DNA of 48,395 bases, taken from Bacillota bacterium (lineage in GTDB: Bacteria > Bacillota > Bacilli > Alicyclobacillales > SLC66). The translations under genes were made by a program, and so were the position numbers. This document shows, piece by piece, positions 37,026 to 47,804 of this stretch (position 1 is the first letter of the stretch; each line of letters begins with the position of its first letter). The DNA lies in NCBI GenBank assembly GCA_021821185.1, contig JAKACU010000002.1:1-48395 (forward strand). Direction: 5' to 3'. The notes under the pieces are model-generated. The model saw nothing but the letters and a program-made list of their open reading frames with translations. It was not told the origin of the DNA and searched no databases.

Positions 37026-38408
37026 TCATAAAATGTACTGGCTAAGATCCCGATCTTTCACGATAGAACCTAGCTTTTCATCTACATAAGCCGGTGTAAT
37101 GACAACCGTTTGTTCACCAATATCAGGCGATTCAAAAAGTAAATCTTCCAAAACGCGCTCCATCAGCGTGTGTAAGCGCCTAGCACCGATATCTTCCGTA
37201 CTGGCATTGACTTGTGCCGCTGTCTCGGCGAGGCGTCTGACTGCATCAGCGCGAAACGTCACAGAAACTCCTTCGGTCAATAATAGGGCTTCGTATTGGC
37301 GAAGTAGCGCATGCTGTGGTTCCGTCAAAATTCGTTCCAGATCATCAGCAGTCAGACTGGTCAATTCCACGCGGATAGGAAATCGCCCCTGAAGCTCAGG
37401 AATCAAATCTGACGGTTTTGCCATATGAAAAGCTCCAGCCGCGATAAACAACATGTGATCTGTTTTTACGGGGCCGTGTTTCGTCATGACAGTGGACCCT
37501 TCAACGATCGGCAAGATATCACGTTGGACCCCTTCGCGCGATACGTCCGCCCCAGAACGACCTTCACGAGACGCGATCTTATCAAATTCATCGATAAAAA
37601 TGATGCCAGACTCTTCAACTCGGCGGACGGCCTCAGCCGTAACTTCCTCCATATCAATCAGCTTTTGAGCTTCTTCTTGTAAGAGAATCTTGCGCGCTTC
37701 ACGAACTGTTAATTTGCGTTTTTTTCGACGCTTTGGCATCAAATTTCCGAGCATCTCCTGCAAGTTGCCCATGCCTTCAGCACCCATGCCCGGCATAAAG
37801 TCCATCGTCGGGACATTCGCTTCCTCAATAAGAATCTCGATAAGGTGATCTTCAAGTTTTCCATCCATAAGATCCTGATAGATAATATCTCTTTGCGCTT
37901 TGGCTTTGGTGTTGCTTGTCTCTGTAGTTTTAGGTTCTTGCGACCATAAAGCCTCAAATGGATTTTTAAATGATGATGTAGAACTAGGTGCAGAATCTGG
38001 AACTAAAGCATCGAGCAAACGAGGCACCACGGAACTTTCTGCCTGCTTTTCGACAGCGACTGAACGTTCTGCTTTCACCATTCGTATACCGGTTTCTACC
38101 AAGTCGCGCACCATCGAATCAACATCACGTCCCACGTACCCTACTTCGGTAAATTTGGTGGCTTCCACTTTGATAAATGGTGCTCCGGTCAACTTAGCTA
38201 TTCGACGTGCAATCTCTGTTTTACCAACACCTGTAGGACCGATCATCAAAATATTCTTCGGAGTAACTTCTTCACGTAAAGCTGGGTCGAGTCTAGCCCG
38301 ACGATAACGATTGCGTAGAGCAACAGCAACCGCCTTTTTGGCACCTGCTTGACCAACAACGAACTTGTCTAACTCTGTGACAATTTGACGCGGAGATAAA
38401 TCCTGCAT
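37026..38408 (-). CDS. hslU: HslU/ClpY (CodX) ATPase of the HslVU protease
   Basis: AAA+ unfoldase feeding HslV. 460 residues. Walker A GPTGVGKT at 57-64, pore loop GYVG at 90-93, an intermediate (I) domain of about 100-250, and Walker [12 protein letters not shown] at about 270-280. ATG 38408 follows AAGGAGG. 30 bp after hslV. Confidence 0.96.
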   Translation of the reverse strand: MQDLSPRQIVTELDKFVVGQAGAKKAVAVALRNRYRRARLDPALREEVTPKNILMIGPTGVGKTEIARRIAKLTGAPFIKVEATKFTEVGYVGRDVDSMVRDLVETGIRMVKAERSVAVEKQAESSVVPRLLDALVPDSAPSSTSSFKNPFEALWSQEPKTTETSNTKAKAQRDIIYQDLMDGKLEDHLIEILIEEANVPTMDFMPGMGAEGMGNLQEMLGNLMPKRRKKRKLTVREARKILLQEEAQKLIDMEEVTAEAVRRVEESGIIFIDEFDKIASREGRSGADVSREGVQRDILPIVEGSTVMTKHGPVKTDHMLFIAAGAFHMAKPSDLIPELQGRFPIRVELTSLTADDLERILTEPQHALLRQYEALLLTEGVSVTFRADAVRRLAETAAQVNASTEDIGARRLHTLMERVLEDLLFESPDIGEQTVVITPAYVDEKLGSIVKDRDLSQYIL

Positions 38409-38438
38409 GCTGACTCCTCCTTACCATCAGGAACATGA

Positions 38439-38975
38439 TCAAATCTCTTCGACAATAATATTATGATTCGTGTATACGCAAATCTCACTTGCAATCGTCA
38501 GCGAGGACAAAGCAATTTCACGCGCTGTCAGTGATGTATGCCGAAGTAATGCCCGACCCGCAGATAATGCGTAAGGACCACCGGAACCGATGGCGCACAC
38601 CCCATCATCAGGTTCGATGACTTCCCCTGTTCCAGAAATCAAAAGCAAATTGTCTTTTGATAAAGCGAGGATCATCGCCTCCAATTTACTGAGCATGCGA
38701 TCAGTCCGCCATAGCTTGGCCAATTCTACAGCAGCACGAGGAACGTGACCGCGAAACTCCTCCAACTTTTGTTCGAACTTTTCAGAAAGAGCAAACGCGT
38801 CAGCAACACTTCCAGCAAAACCAACAATCACTTCGTTATGATATAATCGTCTAACTTTTTTGGCAGTAGCTTTCATGACCATAGCATTACCAAAAGTTAC
38901 TTGCCCATCTCCCGCCATGGCGCCGCCTTCTAAAGTTTTCACGGCAAAGATGGTTGTTGCATGAAACGCGTCCAT
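38439..38975 (-). CDS. hslV: HslV/ClpQ (CodW) protease subunit
   Basis: Proteasome-like threonine/serine peptidase. 178 residues. The start [13 protein letters not shown] is like B. subtilis CodW, with residues before the TT pair. In B. subtilis the nucleophile is an N-terminal serine; here no serine stands near the start, so Thr7 or Thr8 after trimming is a guess. GDGQVTFG and the C-terminal [15 protein letters not shown] are conserved. ATG 38975 follows AAGGAGTG. Confidence 0.95.
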   Translation of the reverse strand: MDAFHATTIFAVKTLEGGAMAGDGQVTFGNAMVMKATAKKVRRLYHNEVIVGFAGSVADAFALSEKFEQKLEEFRGHVPRAAVELAKLWRTDRMLSKLEAMILALSKDNLLLISGTGEVIEPDDGVCAIGSGGPYALSAGRALLRHTSLTAREIALSSLTIASEICVYTNHNIIVEEI

Positions 38976-38991
38976 AAATTCACTCCTTCAC

Positions 38992-39888
38992 TCAAGCCCG
39001 TGGATGAGCTGATTCATACACCTTCATCAAGTACTCTGTAGCCGTGTGCGTATAAATTTGCGTCGATGACAGACTTGCATGGCCTAACAATTCTTGCACG
39101 ACCCGCAGATCCGCACCGCCTTCTAGCAAATGCGTGGCAAAAGTGTGGCGAAACGTGTGCGGACTTACTTTTTTTGTTAAAGCCAACTGAGTAACATAAC
39201 GGTCCACAATACGCCGGACCGACCGGTCGGACAACCTAGTGCCGCGCTGATTGATAAAAAGGGCATTTTCATCGTCGGCTACTATTTTCGATCTACCCAT
39301 AGTGAGATAGCGTGTTAATGCATCTTGTGCAGCAGATCCAAAAAGCACAACTCGCTCCTTTGACCCTTTGCCTAACACGATCACCAGTCCTTGACGTAAA
39401 TGCAGATCTTGCACGTCAAGCCCGACACATTCTGACACACGCACCCCAGTAGCATACAAAAACTCGAGTAAGGCACGATCGCGCATGCCTAATGGTGTTT
39501 TTAAATCAGGCTGCAAAAGCAATTGCAACATTTCGTCTGCATAGAGAAACGAGGGCAAAGGGCGATCTAATTTAGGTGATTTTACCATCTGCACTTCCGA
39601 CAGCTCGGACGGATCAAAATCAGCCAAGTATCGATACATTGTTCGCAATGCGCTTATCTTTCTAGCGATCGTTCGCCGGCTTTTACCCTCTTGCATGAGA
39701 TCTGACATATATTTACGCACAGTAGCAATCGTGATTTGATCAACAGGCATGGTCAGATTTGCAAAAAATGAACGCAAATCGCTCAAATAGGCTGTCACCG
39801 TATGTTGCGATACATTTCGCTCCACCTGCAGGTACGTCTGAAAAGCCTCCAACAATGCTTGAAGTTCTGTTTGATCCGACGGATTCAC
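38992..39888 (-). CDS. xerC: Tyrosine recombinase XerC (CodV)
   Basis: Resolves chromosome dimers at dif with XerD. 298 residues. All catalytic positions are visible: R150, K174, H244, R247, H270 and nucleophile Y279. The N-terminal SAM-like core-binding domain covers about 1-100. GTG 38886-type start at 39888, about 9 nt after GGTGGTGA. First of the xerC-hslV-hslU-codY group, with a possible own promoter. Confidence 0.95.
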   Translation of the reverse strand: MNPSDQTELQALLEAFQTYLQVERNVSQHTVTAYLSDLRSFFANLTMPVDQITIATVRKYMSDLMQEGKSRRTIARKISALRTMYRYLADFDPSELSEVQMVKSPKLDRPLPSFLYADEMLQLLLQPDLKTPLGMRDRALLEFLYATGVRVSECVGLDVQDLHLRQGLVIVLGKGSKERVVLFGSAAQDALTRYLTMGRSKIVADDENALFINQRGTRLSDRSVRRIVDRYVTQLALTKKVSPHTFRHTFATHLLEGGADLRVVQELLGHASLSSTQIYTHTATEYLMKVYESAHPRA

Positions 39889-39938
39889 AAAACGTCACCA
39901 CCGACCAGACAATTCCTGCTATCTATCAAAGCAAGCGT

Positions 39939-39967
39939 ATCGTACCACGCCACATCGTCCGTCGCAA
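39939..39967 (-). promoter_or_regulatory. Candidate promoter for xerC-hslVU-codY
   Basis: On the minus strand TTGCGA (39962-39967) and TACGAT (39939-39944) are separated by exactly 17 bases, in the 80-bp gap between trmFO and xerC. Each hexamer matches consensus at four of six positions, so support is moderate. Confidence 0.4.
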
Positions 39968-39968
39968 C

Positions 39969-41282
39969 CTAATTGCGTATGAACTGCGTAAAATTCTGAA
40001 TTGTAGATAGGGCTCTTGCCACAATTTTTTCGTTTTTCTCTCGTTTAGAATGTACTTTTTGTTCAATAGGAGGAAACAAGCCAAACGTGACATTCATTGG
40101 TTGGAAATTCTCTGCATCCGTATGCGTTATATAGTGAGCCAGACTCCCGATAGCAGACTCTTTGGGAAATACTACTGGTTCGCGTCCAAGATACCGTCGT
40201 GCTGCATTGACCCCTGCCACGAGACCAGCTGCAGCAGATTCAACATATCCCTCTACGCCCGTCATCTGTCCAGCAAAGAACAATCCGGGACGTTTCAATG
40301 TTTCATAGGTAGGATATAGAACGTTAGGTGATTGCAAAAATGTATTGCGGTGCATCACACCATAGCGCACAAACTGTGCCTGTTCCAATCCTGGTATCAA
40401 ACGAAATACGCGCGCCTGCTCGCCCCACTTTAAATGCGTTTGAAAACCCACCATATTGTACAACGTCGCAGCCGCATTATCTTGACGTAATTGTACAACC
40501 GCATAGGCTGATTGATGCGTGTGCGGATTGCGCAGACCCACAGGTTTTAACGGACCAAATAACATCGTCTGACGGCCCCGTTTTGCCATTACTTCGATCG
40601 GCATACAGCCCTCGAAATACACTTCTTTTTCGAAACTTTTCACTTCGGTTGTCTCAGCTTCAACCAATGCCTCATAGAAACGATTAAATTGTTGCTCATC
40701 CATGGCACAATTTAAGTAGGCTGCCTCACCTTTGTCATATCTCGATGCAAAAAACGCTACTGAATCATCTATGCTATCGCGTTCAATAACGGGTGCCGCA
40801 GCATCATAGAAATACAGGCCATCCAATCCAGTAAACCGTGATATGGCATCACTTAATGCATCTGAGGTTAAAGGACCTGTGGCCACCACTGTAACATTGT
40901 CAGGTAATTCTATAATTTCTTCCCGCACTACAGTAATAAAAGGGTGATTTTCTAGAGTGCGTGTAATCGTCTGTGAAAATCGTTCCCGATCGACAGCGAG
41001 CGCACCACCTGCGGGGATTGCTGTCTCATCAGCAGCTCGCATGACTAAGGAATCAAGATTGCGCATTTCTTCCTTTAAAAGTCCCACAGCGTTTGTCAAT
41101 CCAGCTGCACGCAAACTATTGGAACACACCAATTCGGCAAAATCAGTACTGCGATGCGCTGGCGTCATCTTGACACCGCGCATTTCATAAAGTGTCACAG
41201 GCACACCCATTGACGCAATCTGCCACGCCGCCTCCGAGCCTGCTAAACCCGCTCCGAGCACAGAAACGCCGCTAAATTTCAT
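39969..41282 (-). CDS. trmFO: tRNA (uracil-54-C5) methyltransferase TrmFO
   Basis: Folate- and FAD-dependent enzyme that makes ribothymidine at tRNA position 54. 437 residues. The Rossmann FAD motif [12 protein letters not shown] is at the N-terminus; [10 protein letters not shown] and the C-terminal [21 protein letters not shown] segments are typical. ATG 41282 lies after AGGAGG. topA-trmFO-xerC order is as in B. subtilis. Confidence 0.95.
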   Translation of the reverse strand: MKFSGVSVLGAGLAGSEAAWQIASMGVPVTLYEMRGVKMTPAHRSTDFAELVCSNSLRAAGLTNAVGLLKEEMRNLDSLVMRAADETAIPAGGALAVDRERFSQTITRTLENHPFITVVREEIIELPDNVTVVATGPLTSDALSDAISRFTGLDGLYFYDAAAPVIERDSIDDSVAFFASRYDKGEAAYLNCAMDEQQFNRFYEALVEAETTEVKSFEKEVYFEGCMPIEVMAKRGRQTMLFGPLKPVGLRNPHTHQSAYAVVQLRQDNAAATLYNMVGFQTHLKWGEQARVFRLIPGLEQAQFVRYGVMHRNTFLQSPNVLYPTYETLKRPGLFFAGQMTGVEGYVESAAAGLVAGVNAARRYLGREPVVFPKESAIGSLAHYITHTDAENFQPMNVTFGLFPPIEQKVHSKREKNEKIVARALSTIQNFTQFIRN

Positions 41283-41316
41283 AAGTAACCTCCTGCATGG
41301 TGATGGCCGAGGCGAG

Positions 41317-43401
41317 TTAAGGCGCCTCGACCACTTGTTCTTTGTGACTACAGTCGGGGTTAGAACAAACCACCGTATCGGACTTACTTTTTTGCTTTTT
41401 CAACACCAACGGCTCTGCGCAATCAGGACAACTCTTACCGGTTGGTTCGTCCCACAAGACATAATTGCACTCAGGATACCCCGAACAACCATAAAAAACT
41501 TTACGCCGTTTGCCATGTCGCTCGACAAGAGGTTTATGGCACCGCGGACAGACTACCCCAATCGGTTTGACGATCGGCTTGGCATTTCGACATTCTGGAA
41601 AACCTGGGCACGCAAGGAATTTTCCAAATCGGCCATGTTTATACACCATTTGACGTCCGCACTTTTCACAGATCTCGTCGGACACCTCTTCTTCCAATTG
41701 AACATGTTCCATCGATTTTTCTGCCACAGTAAGGTACTCTTCAAAATTTCGATTGAAATCGCCAAGCATGGCGACATAGTCGGTTTCGCCATCTTCTACG
41801 TTATCGAGTTGTTGCTCAAGATGTGCCGTAAAATCAACATCGACAATCGTTGGAAAAAATTCTTCTAACATATCGATAACAATTTCTCCAAGTTCAGTCG
41901 GCACAAAACGTTTTTCTTGCATCAAAACGTAACCGCGTTTTTGAATCGTCTCGATAGTCGGTGCATACGTGCTTGGCCTTCCGATGCCAAGTTCCTCCAT
42001 GGCACGCACCAGACGAGCCTCACTGTACCTGGGCGGAGGCTGTGTAAAATGCTGATCCGGATGTAGTTTGGGATGCCCCAAAGATTGATCCTTTGTCAAT
42101 GGAGGCAAGAAATGTTCTTCTTCTTTTTTTTCATCCGTAGCTTCCGTATATACTTTCATAAAACCCGGGAATTTAACACGCGAACCTGTCGCGCGAAATA
42201 TTGCGTCGCCCGCTTTTATATCTACTGCCATCGTGTCGAATACAGCTGACGCCATCTGACTCGCCATAAAGCGATCATAGATTAACTTGTACAGACGGTA
42301 CTGGTCCTTTGACAATATGTCCTTCAAAGCTTCTGGATCACGCAAAATCGAAGTAGGGCGAACACCTTCGTGAGCATCCTGAGCACCCTTTTTGGCATTA
42401 AATTCACGTGGTTCCTTCGGAACAAAATCTTCGCCAAATTGCTGCTTTACATAGTCGCGTGCTTCCGACGAGGCTACTTCGGAAATGCGAGTTGAATCGG
42501 TACGCATGTACGTAATTAGACCGACAGCACCTTCTTTTGGTAGCTCAATACCTTCATACAATTGCTGAGCGACAGACATTGTGCGTTGCGCGCGAAAGTT
42601 CAGGCGCCGAGCTGCCTCTTGTTGAAGTGTACTTGTCGTAAAAGGTGGCGCTGGATTGCGTTTACGGTCACTCACCTTGACATGCGTCACCACAAAATTC
42701 TTGCCTTTCACTTTATCAAGCAACATGTCTACATCATCACGTGATGACAATTCAATTTTTTTATCGTCGTATCCATAAAAATTAGCATCAAAGTTCTCAC
42801 CAAAAGCAGTACATTTGGCCGTCACTGTCCAGTACTCTTGCGCAATAAACGCCCGTATCTCGCGTTCGCGATCAACAACGAGACGTACGGCAACAGACTG
42901 AACGCGCCCCGCCGACAACCCGCGTTTCACTTTTTTCCACAATAAGGGGCTAATCCGATACCCAACAAGACGATCCAAAATCCGTCTTGCCTGTTGCGCA
43001 TGAACCAAATCCATATTGACCGCTCGAGGTGTTTTAAATGCGTCTTTAACCGCCTGCTTCGTAATTTCATTAAATACAACCCTTACAGGTCGACTCGGAT
43101 CAATCTCAAGGGTCTTGGCGAGATGCCACGCTATAGCTTCTCCTTCACGATCAGGGTCAGCCGCAAGGTACACGCTCTTCACTTTTTTGCTCGCATCGCG
43201 CAGTTCTTTTACAACATCACCTTTGCCACGAATCGTAATGTACTTCGGCGCAAAACTATGATCAATGTCAACACCAAGCTGACTTTTCGGTAAATCACGA
43301 ACATGTCCCATGGATGCTTTGACCAAATACTTACTGCCCAAGTACTTTCCAATCGTTTTAGCTTTCGCAGGCGACTCTACGATGACCAAGTAGTCTGCCA
43401 T
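41317..43401 (-). CDS. topA: DNA topoisomerase I
   Basis: Type IA enzyme that relaxes negative supercoils. 694 residues. Toprim E9 and DPD at 82-84, then Arg/Tyr active site TYMRTDSTR with Y298 as nucleophile. Three C-terminal zinc fingers of the Cys4 type (starting CEKCG, CPRCH and CPDCA). ATG 43401 follows AAGGGGG. Preceded by dprA with an 81-bp gap. Confidence 0.97.
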   Translation of the reverse strand: MADYLVIVESPAKAKTIGKYLGSKYLVKASMGHVRDLPKSQLGVDIDHSFAPKYITIRGKGDVVKELRDASKKVKSVYLAADPDREGEAIAWHLAKTLEIDPSRPVRVVFNEITKQAVKDAFKTPRAVNMDLVHAQQARRILDRLVGYRISPLLWKKVKRGLSAGRVQSVAVRLVVDREREIRAFIAQEYWTVTAKCTAFGENFDANFYGYDDKKIELSSRDDVDMLLDKVKGKNFVVTHVKVSDRKRNPAPPFTTSTLQQEAARRLNFRAQRTMSVAQQLYEGIELPKEGAVGLITYMRTDSTRISEVASSEARDYVKQQFGEDFVPKEPREFNAKKGAQDAHEGVRPTSILRDPEALKDILSKDQYRLYKLIYDRFMASQMASAVFDTMAVDIKAGDAIFRATGSRVKFPGFMKVYTEATDEKKEEEHFLPPLTKDQSLGHPKLHPDQHFTQPPPRYSEARLVRAMEELGIGRPSTYAPTIETIQKRGYVLMQEKRFVPTELGEIVIDMLEEFFPTIVDVDFTAHLEQQLDNVEDGETDYVAMLGDFNRNFEEYLTVAEKSMEHVQLEEEVSDEICEKCGRQMVYKHGRFGKFLACPGFPECRNAKPIVKPIGVVCPRCHKPLVERHGKRRKVFYGCSGYPECNYVLWDEPTGKSCPDCAEPLVLKKQKSKSDTVVCSNPDCSHKEQVVEAP

Positions 43402-43432
43402 CGTTTTCCCCCTTGCCAGTAAATTTCACCAC

Positions 43433-43462
43433 ATCTTATCACTCAAATCAAAGAATATGCAA
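43433..43462 (-). promoter_or_regulatory. Candidate promoter for topA
   Basis: On the minus strand TTGCAT (43457-43462) and TAAGAT (43433-43438) are spaced by 18 bases in the dprA-topA gap, about 30 bp upstream of the topA start. Hexamers are imperfect. Confidence 0.35.
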
Positions 43463-43482
43463 ATGCGATGGATTGACAAGTA

Positions 43483-44592
43483 TCACAATCCATACAAGCC
43501 TGGACCGACTCTCACGATTAAGCCGTGCACTTCCATCTCTGTCAATACTTTCGTCATTTCTGAAAGAGATAGATGTACTAATTCCGGTGACCGACTCAAA
43601 TCACCCATGGATTTATAGCCTACTTGCAGTTGTGCCAGAATATCTTGCATCTCTTTTGTTTCTCCAATGGGTGACGAAGTAAGGAGCGTGTCATGGTGAA
43701 GCGTACAATTTTGTACCGTGATTTGCAATTGTTGCAACACATATTTTGTCGATATCAAGGCCATCGCCCCTTGAACCAACAATTCATGACAGCCCTGCGC
43801 GTGGCTATTATAGATCGACCCTGGGACAACGGCAACATCTCTATTTTGTGACAGAGCATAATCAGCCGTAATCAATGCCCCACTTTTTGTGCCAGCCTCA
43901 ACTACGATAACTGCCTTTGACATCCCACTGATCAAACGGTTGCGCTGAATAAAATGATGTCTTTGTGGCCCTTGCCATGGTAAAAACTCGCTATATACTG
44001 TTCCGCCCGTTGCAGCTATCTGATCTGCCAAAGGACGATGTTGGGCAGGGTACACTTGATAGAGACCAGAGCCAAGCACGGCGATTGTTTTACCTCCATT
44101 TTGCAATGTGGCCTTATGGGCTTCTTGGTCAATCCCCATCGCTAAGCCAGACGCTATGATTACACCATCTCTTTGAAGATCCTGCGCAATTTCTCGTGCC
44201 GCTCGTCTGCCATAGGCTGTACACTGTCTAGTACCTACAACAGCCACTATCGTATCATACTGTGTCACGCCATCGCCAAGATATGTTAAAAACGGTGGTG
44301 GATCGTCAATCTCATGAAGTAGCCTCGGATAATGCTCATCATTTGCACCTACCACCTGTATGCTTTCACGACGAAGTCGTTCTACGGCATATTCACCAAC
44401 TTTATTTAAAAACGATTCTCGAAGATTTTTGGCAATTTCTAAAGAGAGTCCATGCTCACACCAATCAGCAGTTTGATAGACAACAAGATCACCCCAATCT
44501 TGTGCAGCAGACATCACTCGGCGAGCTGTTTTTAGGCCAATTCCTGGCGTTGACAACAATGTGATCCATAGCATGAGCTCCATGTCTTGCAA
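43483..44592 (-). CDS. dprA: DNA processing protein DprA (Smf)
   Basis: Loads RecA on incoming single-stranded DNA during transformation. 369 residues from TTG 44592, which follows AAAGGATGAT; upstream starts up to 44637 lack a ribosome site. N-terminal helix-hairpin-helix TPGIGLKTARRV; the Rossmann core GSGLYQVYPAQHRPL, FPQRNRLIS-type HHFIQRNRLISG, and EAGTKSGALITA; a C-terminal winged-helix domain (about 290-369). A ComM-like gene lies at the right of the window, which also fits natural competence. Confidence 0.94.
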   Translation of the reverse strand: MQDMELMLWITLLSTPGIGLKTARRVMSAAQDWGDLVVYQTADWCEHGLSLEIAKNLRESFLNKVGEYAVERLRRESIQVVGANDEHYPRLLHEIDDPPPFLTYLGDGVTQYDTIVAVVGTRQCTAYGRRAAREIAQDLQRDGVIIASGLAMGIDQEAHKATLQNGGKTIAVLGSGLYQVYPAQHRPLADQIAATGGTVYSEFLPWQGPQRHHFIQRNRLISGMSKAVIVVEAGTKSGALITADYALSQNRDVAVVPGSIYNSHAQGCHELLVQGAMALISTKYVLQQLQITVQNCTLHHDTLLTSSPIGETKEMQDILAQLQVGYKSMGDLSRSPELVHLSLSEMTKVLTEMEVHGLIVRVGPGLYGL

Positions 44593-44680
44593 TACTTGAT
44601 CATCCTTTCTCTTTATCATGCATTGTGGCACGGACAAGAGGGATGAACCATAACATCGAGTAATTATTCTTTACCAAATG

Positions 44681-44714
44681 AAAAAAGGTTCCAGCAAAAG
44701 CCGGAACCTTTTTT
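44681..44714 (-). terminator. Rho-independent terminator of sucCD
   Basis: AAAAAAGGTTCC (44681-44692) and GGAACCTTTTTT (44703-44714) form a 12-bp stem around a 10-base loop. In the minus-strand RNA it ends with a U run and lies 9 bp after the sucD stop. Confidence 0.92.
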
Positions 44715-44722
44715 CGATACCA

Positions 44723-45622
44723 CTAGGAACGACATTTCTCAAGCAAACCACGTTCTTTGAGCATCGCCACAAGAGTCGAACCCATTTCAGAGGGCGTAGG
44801 TGCCACTTTGATACCCGCAGCTTCCATCGCCGCAACCTTTTCTACCGCCGTGCCCTTACCGCCCGAGATAATGGCGCCAGCATGCCCCATACGTTTACCG
44901 GGAGGTGCACTACGACCTGCAATAAATCCTGCGACTGGTTTTTTCATGTATTCCTTCACATAAGCGGCAGCATCTTCTTCAGCTGTTCCACCAATTTCGC
45001 CGATCATAATCACGGCTTCCGTTTCCGGATCTTCGTTGAACATGCGAAGCACATCGACGAAGTTTGTACCATTTACCGGGTCACCGCCAATACCAACGGC
45101 TGTGGTTTGACCAATACCTTGCGTCGTCAATTGATAGACGGCTTCATAGGTCAAGGTTCCACTACGGCTGACAACACCGACATGACCGGGTTTGTGAATG
45201 TAGCCTGGCATAATACCAATTTTACATTGATTTGGCGTGATAACGCCTGGGCAGTTAGGTCCGATAAGGCGGGTATTTCTACCCTCCAAATATCGTTTCA
45301 CTTGAACCATATCCAGCACGGGAATACCTTCCGTGATGCAAATTACAAGTTCCACGCCTGCCTCTGCCGCTTCCATAATGGCTTCCGCAGCCCCTGCAGG
45401 CGGCACATAAATCACAGATGCATTAGCAGCCGTCTCGCGCACCGCTTCTTCAACGGTGTTAAAGACAGGAACTCCTTCAATAACGGTACCACCTTTTCCA
45501 GGGGTCACACCAGCAACCATGTTTGTGCCATATTCGATGGCCTGCTGCGTATGAAATAACCCAGTTTTACCGCTGATACCTTGCGTGATCACACGAGTGT
45601 TCTTATCGACTAAAATACTCAT
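44723..45622 (-). CDS. sucD: Succinyl-CoA synthetase alpha subunit
   Basis: TCA-cycle enzyme converting succinyl-CoA to succinate with NTP formation. 299 residues. CoA-binding Rossmann domain with QGISGKTG; the phosphorylated His247 lies in [14 protein letters not shown] 45622, 13 bp after sucC, follows GGGGGGTAGG. Confidence 0.97.
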   Translation of the reverse strand: MSILVDKNTRVITQGISGKTGLFHTQQAIEYGTNMVAGVTPGKGGTVIEGVPVFNTVEEAVRETAANASVIYVPPAGAAEAIMEAAEAGVELVICITEGIPVLDMVQVKRYLEGRNTRLIGPNCPGVITPNQCKIGIMPGYIHKPGHVGVVSRSGTLTYEAVYQLTTQGIGQTTAVGIGGDPVNGTNFVDVLRMFNEDPETEAVIMIGEIGGTAEEDAAAYVKEYMKKPVAGFIAGRSAPPGKRMGHAGAIISGGKGTAVEKVAAMEAAGIKVAPTPSEMGSTLVAMLKERGLLEKCRS

Positions 45623-45634
45623 TGACCTACCCCC

Positions 45635-46792
45635 CTACTTCACGAGCTCGACGATTTTTTGCGCCGCCTCAGCTAATGAGTCAGCCGGAACAATCGACAA
45701 GCCGGATTCTTTCAGGATTTGCTTACCAAGGTCCACATTCGTACCTTCAAGGCGAACGACTAGTGGACGAGTCAGACCAACTTGACGAGCGGCAGCAACG
45801 ACGCCGTTGGCAATAACGTCGCACTTCATGATGCCCCCGAAAATATTGACCAAAATACCTTTGACGCCATCGTCTGACAAAATGATTTTAAAAGCTTCTG
45901 TAACTTTTTCTTCTGTGGCGCCACCGCCAACATCAAGAAAATTAGCTGGTTCACCGCCATAATACTTAATCGTGTCCATCGTCGCCATGGCCAGCCCAGC
46001 ACCGTTAACCATGCAGCCAATGTTGCCATGTAATGCAATGTAACTTAGATCATACTTGGAAGCTTCCACTTCACGTGCATCTTCCTCAGCAAGATCGCGC
46101 ATCTCGAGAATATCCTTATGGCGATATAATGCATTTGAATCGAAATTCAATTTTGCATCAAGAGCAAGAACTTCTCCACCTTTAGTGACTACCAGCGGAT
46201 TGATCTCAGCCACAGAACAATCATTATCGACAAACGTTTTATACAAAGCCATCATAAACTGAGTAGCTTGTTTGGTAAGGTCAGACGGGATATGTATTGC
46301 ATAAGCCAACTTCCGTGCCTGAAAAGCTTTGAGGCCAACAGCGGGATCAACTGTTTCGCGGAAGATTTTTTCCGGTGATTTGGCCGCAACTTCTTCGATT
46401 TCCATACCGCCTTCTTCAGACGCCATCATAGTAACGCATCCCGTAGCGCGGTCGATCACAACACCAACATAGTATTCCTTTTGAATATCTGTCAGTGACT
46501 CAACTAACAAACGTTGTACAACCTTGCCCTCAGGTCCCGTTTGATGGGTTACCAATGTTTTACCAAGAAGCTCTGTCGCATATTGACGAACTTCCTCTAA
46601 CGACTTGGCTAATTTTACACCGCCGGCTTTTCCTCTGCCGCCAGCATGAATTTGCGCCTTTACAACAGCCCGTCCACCAAATTGTTCCGCCACTTTCACG
46701 GCCTCGTCGACACTAAAAGCTACTGCGCCAACAGGTACTGCAACGCCGTACTTACGGAAAACGGCTTTTGCCTGATATTCATGAATGTTCAC
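45635..46792 (-). CDS. sucC: Succinyl-CoA synthetase beta subunit
   Basis: ATP-grasp subunit that binds nucleotide and succinate. 385 residues. [18 protein letters not shown]-terminus, [18 protein letters not shown] nucleotide loop, and the C-terminal [16 protein letters not shown] segment. GTG 46792, 8 nt after GGAGG. Whether the enzyme uses ATP or GTP is not judged. Confidence 0.97.
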   Translation of the reverse strand: MNIHEYQAKAVFRKYGVAVPVGAVAFSVDEAVKVAEQFGGRAVVKAQIHAGGRGKAGGVKLAKSLEEVRQYATELLGKTLVTHQTGPEGKVVQRLLVESLTDIQKEYYVGVVIDRATGCVTMMASEEGGMEIEEVAAKSPEKIFRETVDPAVGLKAFQARKLAYAIHIPSDLTKQATQFMMALYKTFVDNDCSVAEINPLVVTKGGEVLALDAKLNFDSNALYRHKDILEMRDLAEEDAREVEASKYDLSYIALHGNIGCMVNGAGLAMATMDTIKYYGGEPANFLDVGGGATEEKVTEAFKIILSDDGVKGILVNIFGGIMKCDVIANGVVAAARQVGLTRPLVVRLEGTNVDLGKQILKESGLSIVPADSLAEAAQKIVELVK

Positions 46793-46863
46793 GAATGCTT
46801 CCTCCCTACCGACTCACTCGAGCCGATCCGATTGGATCTGCCACGCCTTTAAACACAACTTAT

Positions 46864-46892
46864 AGGATAACGGAATATAGCATGAAATTCAA
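46864..46892 (-). promoter_or_regulatory. Candidate promoter for sucCD
   Basis: Minus strand TTGAAT (46887-46892) and TATCCT (46864-46869) are spaced by exactly 17 bases, about 70 bp upstream of the sucC start. Confidence 0.5.
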
Positions 46893-47168
46893 TATGATTT
46901 TCCAAATACATACAAATAAACATTGTGAAATGAGTATACATGGAGTAATGTCTCTTTTCGAAATCGCTTACAGTTTGTCATAGGCAACGGTAGCCAATAT
47001 GAAATAGGGCGACGTGTAGGCCATAATGATTTTAATTTACAAAATTTACTATTTTATAGACAAGTTTGTGAAAAGTATTGCAGTAAAAGAAGATTTTTTG
47101 TTTAGTTAGCGCAATTCACAAAAGAGACAGGAACTGTCTAACTTTTTCGTTTTTTGCGTGTTTATTGA

Positions 47169-47196
47169 TTGCCTTCTATGCCGAGGCTGTTATAAT
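47169..47196 (+). promoter_or_regulatory. Sigma-A type promoter for the zinc-ribbon gene
   Basis: TTGCCT (47169-47174) is followed after 16 bases by a perfect TATAAT (47191-47196). It lies 24 bp before the ATG at 47221, so the leader is very short. Confidence 0.65.
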
Positions 47197-47220
47197 ACAA
47201 GAAAAGAAGGAGGGAACGAT

Positions 47221-47646
47221 ATGGACTTCTGTTGCGGAGCTACCATGACAGCTCGTATTCGGCCACTTCATTCCGAAAGGGGCACGCTCTTGACGGATGT
47301 TCCCTTCCTGGTCTGCCGCACTTGCGGCCAGGCGGTCATAGCACCGATGCTAGAGACTCAAGTGACCATGTATGTGCATCAATGTGAAACTGATGGCGTA
47401 AAGCAAGCAAGTCTTTTAGACGTTGTGGATGAACTGCAAATCCAAGATGTTCTTCTGGACTATCCTTCTTTTGATACCCGAGACATCCCTACAGTGTCAC
47501 AGGAGCAACTGGATCACATGTTAGATGTGTGGAACTTTGCGACGCTCTTAGGGGACACGAAGTGGGTTCACGAAGTGAAGGATACATTGCTCTTTCTCCA
47601 TCAGGTTTTGATGAAAGAACAAAGTCTGCTACAAGAATCATCGTAA
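47221..47646 (+). CDS. Small zinc-ribbon protein of unknown function
   Basis: 141 residues. N-terminal Cys pair (MDFCCG) and CRTCG about 30 residues later give a Cys4-type zinc-binding layout, loosely like YgiT-type zinc fingers. The rest is acidic and mainly helical, with a region rich in Asp and Glu (about 65-100). No membrane segment or signal. ATG 47221 follows AAGGAGG. A terminator follows. I do not recognise its function; the position between sucC and a ComM-like gene gives no firm clue. Confidence 0.75.
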   Translation: MDFCCGATMTARIRPLHSERGTLLTDVPFLVCRTCGQAVIAPMLETQVTMYVHQCETDGVKQASLLDVVDELQIQDVLLDYPSFDTRDIPTVSQEQLDHMLDVWNFATLLGDTKWVHEVKDTLLFLHQVLMKEQSLLQESS

Positions 47647-47675
47647 TTCGATGCTTACACCAATGATATTGTACT

Positions 47676-47704
47676 GGTCCCGACTTTTTGTCGGGACCTT
47701 TTCT
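47676..47704 (+). terminator. Rho-independent terminator after the zinc-ribbon gene
   Basis: GGTCCCGAC (47676-47684), a TTTTT loop, GTCGGGACC (47690-47698), then TTTTCT. A perfect 9-bp GC-rich stem. Confidence 0.92.
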
Positions 47705-47722
47705 ATGGTGAAATTCCTCTTC

Positions 47723-47745
47723 AAAACATCATGGTGTGATGTTTT
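47723..47745. repeat. Perfect inverted repeat between terminator and ComM-like gene
   Basis: AAAACATCA and TGATGTTTT flank a 5-base loop. It lies 19 bp after the terminator and just upstream of the predicted promoter of the next gene. It could be a second, weak terminator or an operator. Confidence 0.55.
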
Positions 47746-47751
47746 GTCGCC

Positions 47752-47779
47752 TTGTAGAGTAGAGCTAGATCCGTATAAC
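47752..47779 (+). promoter_or_regulatory. Candidate promoter for the ComM-like gene
   Basis: TTGTAG (47752-47757) and TATAAC (47774-47779), spaced by 16 bases, 26 bp before the GTG start. Confidence 0.5.
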
Positions 47780-47804
47780 TATAAAGTGAGGGATAGCAGA
47801 CATT

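Larger units (their letters stand above)
46793..47220. other. Divergent intergenic region between sucC and the zinc-ribbon gene
   Basis: 428 bp, A/T-rich, with no convincing coding frame. It contains the sucC and zinc-ribbon promoters listed separately, a direct repeat of AATTTAC at about 47035-47050, and a short hairpin AGACAG-GAA-CTGTCT near 47126-47140 followed by T-rich sequence. Function of the middle part is unknown. Confidence 0.7.

Noticed and set aside
44678..45559. Plus-strand open frame of 293 codons opposite sucD
   Set aside because: Antisense shadow of sucD; His/Cys/Arg/Asn-rich composition is typical of a reverse-strand artefact.
47032..47052. CodY-box-like sequence AATTTACAAAATTTA
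   Set aside because: About five mismatches to the 15-bp CodY consensus in A/T-rich DNA, so not supported.
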